Source: Paraphysomonas bandaiensis
Taxonomy: Eukaryota; Chrysophyceae
Assembly: GCA_965644295.1 (NCBI GenBank)
Contig: CBFFRP010000318.1
Location: 25,404-89,403 of the forward strand
Reading direction: 5' to 3'
DNA length: 64,000 nt
The notes under the pieces were generated by a model that was not told the origin of the DNA, did no database searches, and worked only from the letters and a program-made list of their open reading frames with translations. The first letter of the stretch is position 1. The number at the start of each line of letters is the position of its first letter. A program made the position numbers and the translations under genes. This document shows, piece after piece, positions 22,065-31,943 of the stretch.

Positions 22065-23508
22065 GACGACAAATTACATATAGAAAGGGGAGGTATATGG
22101 GGCTTAAATCAACTCAAAATACTGTGTCTTATGCACTGTAATGATGAGATGAATGTGTGTGAGAAGATGAGTGTATTTACTGGAGAGATAATGAGAGTGT
22201 TGTGATTCTAGTGGGAGTTTGATGAATGCAGTGTGGTTACTGTGGATTGCTATGGAATCACCGCACACCGTACATACACTCTGTATGTATTCTACATAGT
22301 CATACATGCATACATCTACTATACCATCTACCTACATACCTACATACAGATATATATATGGGACCATCACCACCAGACAACAGGCACTATCTCGTGGTGC
22401 AGGGTACTCTAGTGTCTAAATCTAGGAAATCATAAAAATCTGGGTATTTTTAGGATTCAACTGTCCAAAAACTGCAAAAAAACAAAACGCTAACATATAG
22501 AAACACACGTTACAATATTCACACTGAAGAGTCTTGAGCTGATGCGTCCGTTGAGCGATATGATCCAGTGACCATTATGCATAGATCATGCATTGAGACA
22601 TGCATGAATATCTTGCTTCCCAACAAGTAATCAACACCACGGGGTGACTGTCATATATATAGTCACATGGACACATAAATCTGCACGTAAACGGCTGCAT
22701 AAACGCCTAAATCTATGCATACTATACACTATTTTATAGGGAAGATTGATATGGCTGCCTATTCTTGTCCTTATCACTCAACTGCCTCATCCTTCAAAAG
22801 TATCAACAGAATAAGGATTAAATATGTATCAATGCAGTGTATATATTGGTACTATTCTGAGGCCCAAATTCAGCTATGAATTAGTTTGATGTTTCTTCAC
22901 ACTCACAGTAGGAATTGATGATCAGCATACAAGAATGATCTGCTAATATCGATATATTAGTAGCCTCCGGCAAAAAGTAATAAGAATATAAGTTAGTTTG
23001 TATTTACTCCCACACAAGTAGGCCCCAGAATATTATTGGTGGCTTCTTGCTTGTAAGACTATATTAGTTGGGTGGTAGTACGATAGTGCATTCGATTTGT
23101 CGTTGGTCCGTATAGAGTATAAAACATGAAATAACGATAACATGTTATTTAGTTAGTAGTTAATTGGACCCCTAGGGGATATATATATCACCTAACTCAG
23201 CATCTCACCGTCTAGAATTTATTTAGAATCGCGCAAATATTTTCGAGGGGTTGGTCATGTGAACAAGCAAATGACCTAGACTTATAGCTTACTATTCGTG
23301 CCATGATAACTTTATAAGTCAAGAAATATAAGTCATGATTCAATTATTATTATTAAGAGGTATAACTAATAATTAATAGCAAGTTACTGTCGCCTGGACT
23401 TTGAAGTTTAACTGCGATTAGCCACTGTATATTTCTTTTGCTGCATACTACTCACAAATATTGGGCAAAATCCACGAATGATAAGCACGTAATGATGATG
23501 AAAGCAGA
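22065..23508. other. Intergenic, 1.4 kb, no gene seen
   Basis: AT-rich. A cluster of boxes resembling other upstream regions occurs at 22425-22485 (AAAAATCTGGG, ATTTTTAGGATT, GTCCAAAAACTG), 360-420 bp upstream of the RAP-like gene. The rest shows only short frames. Confidence 0.4.
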
Positions 23509-25209
23509 TCATCGCCTTCTAAGAGCGCCACTTGGGGTGTAGTCAGTCTTTCTGGGGCGCCCTCTGCCTCGATAAACAGTTCCAGTGCTACTGCGAGGGC
23601 AGATGGCGGGACTGCACCTCGGCTCTGCTATACTCATTCGGTTGATTCCTCCCATCATACCTGCCATAGGATCTTCCATCATACCTCCCATTGGACTCCC
23701 CATCATACCTCCCATAGGACTCCCCATCATACCTCCCATGCCCCCACCCATCTGCATCGCCAAAAGACGCAAAATATCACTCATTCCATTGTCCATGCGG
23801 CTATAATGCTGTGGACGATTCAACTGCTCACGCAGCTGTGCCGATTCTTTGTTAGCTGCCTCAATTTGACGCTGCATACTTTTAAGGTCATCTTTAATTT
23901 TAGCCACTTCTGCTTCCGATGCCCGAGCAGACGCCTCCGCCGCTTTTTTCTCCGCCTCCAGTACCTCGTTGGCCAAGTGTTTCGTGTGTAGCTCTTTCTG
24001 AGCAAGTTCAAGACTTGACTCCATACCTTCCAGCTTCTCACCCATGGCTTTTTTTTCCTCTAATCTCTCCACCATCTCCGTGACAATGCCATCTACCTGC
24101 TCACTGATTAAAGGGAGCAGCACGCCCATATCCTGGATTACACTCAAATTTTCTAGATCACTGGACCAAGCATGTAGCCGGGCAATCATGAACTGGATAA
24201 AATCGTAATAATGTTGATCCACCGCTACACAGCGCAACACCCGTAGACCCTCAATGACTTCCAGGAAGTGATGCACTTCTGGTTCAATTCTGCGGTGCTC
24301 AAAATTATCTCTGGCCGAGTGTTCAAGAGTGGACAGCAGTGCGCCTAGGGTATTGACAGCCTCCACAGACAGGCCGACATTGAGAGAGGTGGGGGGGATC
24401 TCCTGGAAGTCTTGAAATTTCTGAATGAGGCTCAAACGGTTGATCCGCTGGTGGGTACAGTCGGAGTAGCGGTCAAGTGGGTCGTAGAACTCACAGGTGC
24501 TTGCCAAATGAGCAAACAGCTCCGCCGCATTAGGTGAGTGCGAGAATTGCCCCGAAGCTACTGCTTCACCCATGAACTCTCTTAGCTCATCTAAAGTCCT
24601 ATCAGGAGGCACTCGGGTGACCAGCAAGAGGGAAGAGCGACTGTAGAAATCCGATCTAGCGCAAAATATGGTCTCGAGCAGATTCAAGGTCTCTCGCAGT
24701 CCTCTTGCGTGGTCTGACAACAAAGCATGGTAGTTAATAATAATGACAACACCCTTCACACTGCGGGCCTTCTGAGCCATTCTGGTGAGTGCATACATGT
24801 TTGTGATGTCGAATACCACTCCTCTGTTATCCATAAACCCAGGACAATCACAGTATGTTAGATTGACTGTCGGGTCTGAGCAGGACTCTGGGAAGGAAGT
24901 CTGGCTTTGAAAACCATGTCCAATTTCCATTATTGGATTGTCACAAGTGAAGCCTTTCTCCATAGAGTTCTTTACTTTAACTTCCCTCATTTGTTTACCC
25001 ATGAGATAGTTGACAAAAGTTGATTTCCCTGCACCAGTATTACCCACAATTAGAACCAAATCTTTACCGCTTCCTCGCTGTACAGCAGCTTCATCTGCTC
25101 TTGCAATACCAGACAGCAACTCTTTAACAGTTTCTTTCTCAATCTGTGGATATTCGGGAGAAGAACCTTCAGTGGATTTGACTGACTTTGTTTTCTTAAC
25201 ACTCTTCAT
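23509..25209 (-). CDS. P-loop GTPase with coiled coil and AT-hook-like tail, 566 aa
   Basis: G1 motif GNTGAGKST at residues 56-64 and G3 DCPGF at about 121-125 mark a TRAFAC-class GTPase resembling AIG1/GIMAP-type or septin-like proteins of protists. Residues about 390-455 (EKKAMGEKLE through ANKESAQLREQL) form a charged coiled coil. They are followed by a Gly/Met-rich stretch in which GSPMGGMM recurs, and a basic tail containing RGRGRPRK, an AT-hook-like core. The related gene at 25563-27074 stands head-to-head 353 bp away. Both share the block MEIGHGF after the P-loop. Function is unknown; self-assembly on membranes is known for GIMAP relatives. The AT-hook would suggest chromatin or DNA contact, which is inference. 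Intronless. Confidence 0.8.
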   Translation of the reverse strand: MKSVKKTKSVKSTEGSSPEYPQIEKETVKELLSGIARADEAAVQRGSGKDLVLIVGNTGAGKSTFVNYLMGKQMREVKVKNSMEKGFTCDNPIMEIGHGFQSQTSFPESCSDPTVNLTYCDCPGFMDNRGVVFDITNMYALTRMAQKARSVKGVVIIINYHALLSDHARGLRETLNLLETIFCARSDFYSRSSLLLVTRVPPDRTLDELREFMGEAVASGQFSHSPNAAELFAHLASTCEFYDPLDRYSDCTHQRINRLSLIQKFQDFQEIPPTSLNVGLSVEAVNTLGALLSTLEHSARDNFEHRRIEPEVHHFLEVIEGLRVLRCVAVDQHYYDFIQFMIARLHAWSSDLENLSVIQDMGVLLPLISEQVDGIVTEMVERLEEKKAMGEKLEGMESSLELAQKELHTKHLANEVLEAEKKAAEASARASEAEVAKIKDDLKSMQRQIEAANKESAQLREQLNRPQHYSRMDNGMSDILRLLAMQMGGGMGGMMGSPMGGMMGSPMGGMMEDPMAGMMGGINRMSIAEPRCSPAICPRSSTGTVYRGRGRPRKTDYTPSGALRRR

Positions 25210-25562
25210 TGATATTTATGCTCTAAACTTCTTAAATATACTTGTAATAATGACTGATGTGATGATGCTTATATATGCCTATATACGGTCCCTGTTCTTG
25301 TCAACTTCTCGTAAAGATTCTGGACTTTCTTGTCCAGTTTGATCCCATTTTGGACAAAAAAATCCAGAAAAAATTCCAAAGAATAGTCCAATTTTGCCCT
25401 TTCTGGTCGAATAATCTCCACAGTACAGTACAGCATGTGTCCATAATATCCAGCCATAGCATAGTACTGTATCACTCTACCCCCTTCTTCATTAATTGAA
25501 TCCCATAATAATTAACATCATTGTCCTACATTCTCACTGTCATCACAACAACAATCAACAAC
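25210..25562. promoter_or_regulatory. Bidirectional promoter region of the GTPase pair
   Basis: 353 bp between the two ATGs. TGGAC occurs at 25321 and 25351 and its reverse complement GTCCA at 25332 and 25386. The first pair forms the hairpin-capable CTGGAC-TTTCTT-GTCCAG. AAATCCAG also appears (25360-25367). The dense, two-way arrangement suggests binding sites for one factor controlling both genes; this is inference. Confidence 0.5.
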
Positions 25563-27074
25563 ATGTCCTTATCTGATAAGAATCCTGATGATTTCATTAA
25601 TGAACTATCGTCCCGCTTAAAGGATGTGGATACATACACAAAACAACAAGAAGATAACAAAGAAGTTGTTCTTATTATTGGAAATACTGGTGCAGGAAAG
25701 TCAACGTTTGCTAATTATATCATTGGCAAATCCATGCGTGAAGAGAAGGTCAAGGGATCCCTCGAGAAAGGAGTTGTGTGTGATGATCCTGTTATGGAAA
25801 TTGGGCATGGGTTTATCAGTAAAACAACATTCCCACACACACACTATGATCATCATAGTAGTTTAACATTCTGTGATTGTCCTGGTTTCTTAGATACACG
25901 TGATGCTCTATTCGATATTTCTAATGTATATGCCATGACAAAAGTTTCGAGATGTGCGAAATCAATCCGTGCTATAGTTGTGGTTCTTTCATATCACTCA
26001 CTGCTCACAGATCGTGCACGTGCAATTGCGGATACTTGCCGCATGCTGGAGACACTGTTTGGTAGAAGTAACTATTCAAGGCAGTTGCACTCTGTTGTGG
26101 TGCTGATCTCCAAAGCCCCTCCTTCTATGGATATCAGAGACATTCGGTCGTTTCTTCTGGAAGGTTCCGAGGCCTCATCGGCAGAAATACGCCATGTATT
26201 TTCTCGAGCTCAGCTTTGCGACCCCCTGGAGCGTGAACCCGGATCACCTCGCCGAGTCGAATTGCTAGACACCCTTCGCTCGTGTTCTCCATTGGAACCA
26301 CATGAATTCACTTTCTGTCTCGCTCCAGAGTCACTGGAACAACTGGAGTCTGCTGTGAGAGCCTGCAGGTGTTCCTTGGTTGGTGATAAACCCTTGAACA
26401 TTGACGCTCTTTTGAATGAGACTTTTCGGTCTTCTCTCTGTCGCCTACGAAATCTGCTGAATACCTTGGAGCTATTGGGAAGCCCGCAGGTTCTGGAAAT
26501 GCGTCAAGCAGTGGAGGAATCGATCGACCGCAGTATACGCCAATTGATACGGTCTAATAGTTGGAACCCCGACGACCAATTGCTTGCAAATATTGAGAAA
26601 CTAAAACAGCGGTATTCTTTCCTCGAAGAAGCAGTGAAGTTTATCGAGGATTACGCTCTCAACCAGCTGAGGCAGCAGGCCGCCGATCGCGCTCGTGAAG
26701 AGGCTTTGGCCAAGGAGCGTGAACGAATCGAGCGAGAGGCCGCTGAAGCAGAGAAACGGCACCAAGCAGCGTTGCGGGAACGTGAGGAGCAAGAGCGCCG
26801 AGAAGCTCAGATTCGAAGGCAGCGCGAGGAGGCTGAGCGAGAGCGGCAATTACGACAGCAGCAGCTGGAGGCAGCTCAACGGGAGCGACGGGAAGCAGAG
26901 GAACGAGCTCGGCGGCGATACCACCCTGGACATATCGTTCACATGCCTGTCATGACAGTGTTTGGCCCGATGTTCGCTTCTGTATATACGTGCTGCATGC
27001 GCGATAGTGACAGCCCTGGTTGTGCGTCTGGAGGTGGTCATCAGTCGATAAGAGTTAGTTATAGAACACTATGA
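25563..27074 (+). CDS. P-loop GTPase with long charged coiled coil, 503 aa
   Basis: Start chosen at the ATG at 25563 (MSLSDKNPDD); the frame is open a little further upstream but lacks an ATG there. G1 GNTGAGKST is at residues 40-48 and DCPGF at about 105-109. The blocks ANYIIGKSMREEKVKGSLEK and MEIGHGF align with the divergent neighbour, so the two are paralogues. Residues about 370-460 are an uninterrupted Arg/Glu/Gln-rich helix (REEALAKERERIEREAAEAE), expected to form a long coiled coil or single alpha-helix. The short Cys-containing tail has no known motif. The absence of the neighbour's Met/Gly repeats and AT-hook shows that the tails diverged. Function unknown; GTP-dependent assembly is inferred from the family. 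Confidence 0.8.
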   Translation: MSLSDKNPDDFINELSSRLKDVDTYTKQQEDNKEVVLIIGNTGAGKSTFANYIIGKSMREEKVKGSLEKGVVCDDPVMEIGHGFISKTTFPHTHYDHHSSLTFCDCPGFLDTRDALFDISNVYAMTKVSRCAKSIRAIVVVLSYHSLLTDRARAIADTCRMLETLFGRSNYSRQLHSVVVLISKAPPSMDIRDIRSFLLEGSEASSAEIRHVFSRAQLCDPLEREPGSPRRVELLDTLRSCSPLEPHEFTFCLAPESLEQLESAVRACRCSLVGDKPLNIDALLNETFRSSLCRLRNLLNTLELLGSPQVLEMRQAVEESIDRSIRQLIRSNSWNPDDQLLANIEKLKQRYSFLEEAVKFIEDYALNQLRQQAADRAREEALAKERERIEREAAEAEKRHQAALREREEQERREAQIRRQREEAERERQLRQQQLEAAQRERREAEERARRRYHPGHIVHMPVMTVFGPMFASVYTCCMRDSDSPGCASGGGHQSIRVSYRTL

Positions 27075-27520
27075 AATAATGCCATAATATATGCTAAATA
27101 AGGGCTAGGGAACAGTATACCTGTAGTTTATAGTGAGTAAAACAAAGTTTTATCAGCTGAAACCTCGAAATTATGTCGAGATAACTAATGAAAACATGGT
27201 TATTTCGCTGATTTAAACTCACTTTATTATTACAGCATAAAAGTAACAGATATGATCATAACTCATTTAATGACAGGTTTGAAATAACGTTAATAATATT
27301 TAAATCCGACTAAACTGGAAGGCAATTTGTGTAAAATCCATACACTCCACAACACTTATTTCAAGAACAATTAATACCATGCTTTTCAACCGACAACGAC
27401 AATAAGAAACGAAAAGCTTAGACGACTTTGTCGGAAACAATTATGTTCGAGGAGCAGTAACTTTAGTACTCAGGGTCGGCCCAGGGAGAAGTCTCATAGA
27501 AATTATAGGAAACGAGCCCC
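27075..27520. other. Intergenic, nothing seen
   Basis: 446 bp, AT-rich, between the GTPase stop and the MORN frame. It includes the short inverted repeat CGAAATTATGTCGAGATAA but no gene. A frame ending in NFYETSPWADPEY lies on the minus strand near 27465-27510 and may be a last exon of the MORN gene. Confidence 0.35.
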
Positions 27521-27901
27521 TCATGCTGACCCCTTGACCACTAAAACGTCACCATTAGGGATGTATAGAGTACCCTGACCGTGTTTCATCCCTTCTCTCC
27601 ACTCTCCATCATATGTCATGCTTGTGCCACTAAATAAAACTTCCCTTTGCCTGTTCGCAGACATGAAGCTCTCATGGAATAGCAGAGCAAGGAACTCACC
27701 ATCAGGAAATCTTTCATGTAGTGATAGTGAGGAGAATAGCTGATGGAATAACGGATTCCATGATCTTTGAGCTTCTGGTCTTTTCGCAGTTGCAAATAAA
27801 TGTATACTGATTACAAATCCTCCATACTGTCTCATAGCATCCATATATATATCCATACTCACATATCCTCCTGTAGCTAGACTGCTATTGCTTATGATCA
27901 T
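27521..27901 (-). CDS. MORN-motif protein, short or fragmentary, 126 aa
   Basis: From the ATG at 27901 the frame encodes 126 residues. The only recognisable part is near the C-terminus: TYDGEWREGMKHGQGTLY, a canonical MORN unit (YxGxWxxGxxxGxGxxxxxxG). MORN proteins usually carry several units and serve as membrane-linked scaffolds. One and a half units followed immediately by a stop suggests truncation, or an unrecognised 3' intron leading to the WADPEY frame nearby. The frame is also open upstream without an ATG, so a 5' exon may be missing. I see no intron borders good enough to commit to. Confidence 0.45.
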   Translation of the reverse strand: MIISNSSLATGGYVSMDIYMDAMRQYGGFVISIHLFATAKRPEAQRSWNPLFHQLFSSLSLHERFPDGEFLALLFHESFMSANRQREVLFSGTSMTYDGEWREGMKHGQGTLYIPNGDVLVVKGSA

Positions 27902-28338
27902 AGCTAACCCTACACAGTATATACGTACAGTATACGGTATACCTCTACCCACATAGACGTAGCTAGGCTTTGTTATTGCTTTCTATTGGTATACGTCATA
28001 TACAGCAGAGTACTACGTACCGCCGTCCTCATGTACTTGTCAAAAGTTCACTGCGATAGGATACCTATGCATACAGTATACAGGACTACTCGTACAGCAG
28101 TATACATATGTTCAATGATACATACAGCAGTACACTCCACACCTACACGGCATACATAAAGTACCTACACCCCACAGCTACACGCACATATTCTTCTACT
28201 TAGGCCCATATGATCATACACACACCTCACATACTCACATAGTTATCCCACTCACATACATACACATCTATCTCCCATTAATCTATCTAACCTCATGTTA
28301 ATCCCCTCCCCCTCTCCCCTCCTATAACCCCTCTCATA

Positions 28339-29523
28339 ATGTCCATCATATCCTCTAATCTCGCCTTTAAAATCGGTCTCTTTGGGGTCCTCATCTTCAC
28401 CATCGTCTTATCTCTCGGCATCTTCTCACGTATACATGCTATTAACAAATACACAAAGCGTGTCTTTCTTCTCTTATGTATCTCAGCAATATTCGAGCTC
28501 CCTCGTTACTATCACATGGTTATACATAGAGTGTATTCAGGTCAAGTGGTTTATTCCATGCATTTAGTTGCAAATTTATTTTATTTTGCATCATTTTCAT
28601 GTCTTTGCTTTTGTTGGGGTGATGCATTACGTGCAATGGATTTAGAGGAACTTTTTGCTGCAAAACAACGACGAAATATGCGTATTGTTATAGTGGCGGC
28701 TAATATCATATTCATGGCACATACCTTATATGTCATATATGTATGTCTCACTGTTGATAATCTTGAGGCATTCTTTGACGAGAGGATATTTCGTGTATAC
28801 ACGATATCCGATACATTTAAAAACTTCATTATGGGGTTATTTATTGCCAAATTTGGTGGTCAACTGTATGCCCGTGTGGAGAACTATTCGGCTTTCTACT
28901 CTCGTAATTCCACAGATGTCGTGGAAAGCACCAAACACCTTCTGACAGCAGCTGGAAAGCTGAAATATTTGGTTATTATTATTAATTTGTGCTTTACACT
29001 ACGTGTTCTGGCAGTGACTTTGTGGATGGCAAGTAACCGGACCACTGAAAATCAAGAACCTACCTCTTTCCCGTCCTGTAGTTTCATATATTGGATTGTA
29101 TTTGAGATTGTTCCGGTTGTGGTACCTGCCCTGGCACTTTGTTTTACCATGGGATGGTTAGCAAGGCTATGGGGGGGAGTGTTCATTGACAGAAACAAGC
29201 CTAAAGCTGAACCGGTGCAGAGATGTTCTAGGTACAGCTCCGACTCCAATATCATTAGTGACGATAGTAGCCTAGAAGCCAACTTGCGCACAATGGCGCA
29301 GCCGTTCTTGACGGCTCCTATTGATGAGGAGGATGGGGAGAAAGGGGTTTTTAATCGATTAAGTAGCGTGAGTGGTGAGTTTGTAGATGTGGATATTGAT
29401 CGCAACAGCAATGGAGCACCTCTTTCAGCTCGCGGTGCAACAAGCGATCAATCTAAGGAGTCTAATGAAAAGTGCAACAACGGAGGGAAGCTGTCGATTA
29501 ATAGTATATTTTCATTCCTTTAA
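28339..29523 (+). CDS. Multi-pass (about seven TM) membrane protein, 394 aa
   Basis: Intronless frame from the ATG at 28339. Hydrophobic segments lie at about residues 9-30, 42-60, 70-95, 113-137, 165-180, 210-232 and 250-275, giving about seven helices in the first 280 residues. A hydrophilic, Ser/Asp-rich cytoplasmic-type tail of about 115 residues follows (CSRYSSDSNIISDDSSLE). The layout resembles THH1/TOM1/TOM3-like or GPCR-like proteins of protists, but no diagnostic motif (DRY, NPxxY) is visible. It could be a receptor or transporter-like protein. The tail has several candidate phosphorylation sites. The name is deliberately left open. Confidence 0.65.
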   Translation: MSIISSNLAFKIGLFGVLIFTIVLSLGIFSRIHAINKYTKRVFLLLCISAIFELPRYYHMVIHRVYSGQVVYSMHLVANLFYFASFSCLCFCWGDALRAMDLEELFAAKQRRNMRIVIVAANIIFMAHTLYVIYVCLTVDNLEAFFDERIFRVYTISDTFKNFIMGLFIAKFGGQLYARVENYSAFYSRNSTDVVESTKHLLTAAGKLKYLVIIINLCFTLRVLAVTLWMASNRTTENQEPTSFPSCSFIYWIVFEIVPVVVPALALCFTMGWLARLWGGVFIDRNKPKAEPVQRCSRYSSDSNIISDDSSLEANLRTMAQPFLTAPIDEEDGEKGVFNRLSSVSGEFVDVDIDRNSNGAPLSARGATSDQSKESNEKCNNGGKLSINSIFSFL

Positions 29524-31943
29524 CATGATCACAATTCGTGGTAGAATTGCCTTGTATTTGTCAAAGATATCTATAGTTCTGGATGAAGTTACTTCTGTGA
29601 TGACTATTTTGTGTAAAGTATTGTTTTATTGGTCGCTTGTACTGTGCACAGAGTTGTCGGTTATGTACATAATATTTTGAAATAGTAACATCTTAATTAG
29701 TGTCATAATAGAATTTCCATGTATTCGTTGTATTTCTAGTGACGTCGTTTCATCAATATAATACATACCATGGTACATGGTTAGCATGTCAGCATCATAT
29801 GAGCTTAATGTTAGGCAATGTGAGTCTCCACAGGCACGATGAAGATGATTGTTTTGAGCACTATTACACTTCCCAGGCAACGACCTATTTGTCTTTGCGC
29901 GAACTTAGTTATAATATTGGCCTTATTCAATTGTCGTCACACGTCGTATTTCTGAGTTTTGAGAGGTGAGATGACATATTATTAAACCTCGTCAATTAAG
30001 TGGAAACCCCTGTAGTCAAATGGTTGAAAAATCTAGTCATTCAATGGTTCACATTATCATTTACCAATTGATGGTATAAATAGAAATTTCACAATTGTAG
30101 GATAGGCAAGGATGTCTTCAGGGCAGCATAGACAACCGACACTACCATCGAATAATACCATTCAGGTACAGAAGTTGACGCAATATCTTTCAAGATATAC
30201 TTTGGTTTCGAAACAACCGTTTTCGGATATTGTTTTTGTGTGTAAGGAGAGGTTGCTGCGCGATGTTTTGACTTTATAGATTGATACTAACATGAGAACA
30301 TGAGTGACACTGGAAACTCCCCAGACACCAAGATTTTTTCATGACGTTTACAAAAAAGGAACTTCAGGATATATATATACATTATGATTGCGTTAAGAAA
30401 ACGAAGCGTCTAGATACCTAATTGAGCGGTGAAGTCCTGCCTATTATGGTTCTATATATCTCTAACTGCTTCTAGACCTGACCTATTCAACCTCAATGTT
30501 CTGTAATATTATATACGTAGCTACATTCATGCCAGTACAATTTTGTGACTGGGTTTTGTAATTAAAAATGGCTATAGGTTCTTCTTTGACTAAGGTTTTA
30601 CACCAAAGTTATAGTGTGACAATAGGTAACTCCACGAAATAAATTGACTAGAGGCTAAATTATATTTCCCTTTCTAGGGGTCTCTAATTCTAAAAGTACA
30701 CCAACAAACACTACATACGATATATATTATACTGGCCTCATGTATATATATGGAGTATTTTATTATTGGCAGTAGATATGTAAGCATGGAGAAACTAGAC
30801 AGAAATAATCTGTTAAATACTAAAATCTATATTTCTGCTATTTTTAGCACTACGAGAACTACTTGTGCGCCACAAGTACCAAGGTGAGACTATATCGTCG
30901 CTGGCAATCATGCAGTGCGCAGGCAAAATGGTGATACATGTATATGTGGCAACGTTAGTTTTTCTTCGGTGCTTACCTACCAAAACACCACCAAAAAGTG
31001 CCTGTCCATCTTAGTTGAGGGATCTACTATATATATATCTACTGACCTCTATCTAAAGAGTAACAAGGAGAGAGAGAGGAAGACAACATTTTTCCCAAAC
31101 CCCAACAATTATATATAGTATCTTCTTGGCATTTTAATTAGGATATATATGGAGAAGATTATTTGAAGTTGTTTGAAACGTAAGGGTGTGGACTGTCTGT
31201 TTGTTTTTTTTGCAAACATCCTCCGCGCTGTAGACTTATGTTCCGTACAGACTTGATACTAGCCATGAATTCCAACAACCTACTAGTACACAGGCTTGCG
31301 TAACAATTAATTGGTTTTCATTTCTTGCCAATTAATTGGATGGCTTAAGATGTATAGTGATTAGTGACTAGTAACCAAACGTCAACAATGTTGACCTCAA
31401 ATATATATCATGTGACTACACTACAGCTAATAAAAGTAGAAAACGATGCATACCATACCTTAACACACACTTTTCACGTTGGCGCCACATTTCAACTTCT
31501 TTGTGTGAACGAAAGAACTTATTAATACAATACTATTATACATTCTATCTAACTAAACCCAAGGTAATACTGTAACACCAAAATGGAGGATATACGAGTG
31601 TACCCCGAAAAGATAACATTCACAAAATTATTGTATGTATAGCAATATACCTTACTCAACAATAGATATACCATGTATAATTGTATATGTAGACACTGTG
31701 CACCATATATCGCAAAAAAACAGTACAAGCCGAACAATACGAGTTGCAAAAAATACACCAATGTATGCACACATTGGTTCAATGAAAGACAATAGGGATT
31801 CGAAAACCCGATAAGATTGTATGATCGAACACAATAAGAACGCTAGCAGTACTAGTCGTCCTATAATAAAACAAGGATATAGTATATAGTATGTCATATT
31901 TAGCATGACTCAAAGAAGGGTACATCCTTCACAAAACAATAGT
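29524..31943. other. Intergenic, 2.4 kb, repeats only
   Basis: No credible gene. Holds a truncated CAGGCTTGCG-end MITE (31291-31375). A stretch near 30530-30650 resembles 36605-36735 (shared GAGTACAATT/CAGTACAATT, GACTAGG-like and TTTTACACC words). A segment at 30840-30890 is related to the hAT internal sequence (GCACTACGAGAACTACTTGTGCG). Confidence 0.45.
31291..31375 (+). mobile_element. Truncated hAT-type MITE copy
   Basis: Starts with CAGGCTTGCGTAACAATTAA, the same left end as the MITE at 45850. It keeps the internal TTGCCAATTAATTGG block but lacks the right terminal repeat. CTAGTA occurs on both sides (CTAGTACA left, CTAGTAAC right), possibly a decayed target duplication. Confidence 0.55.
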
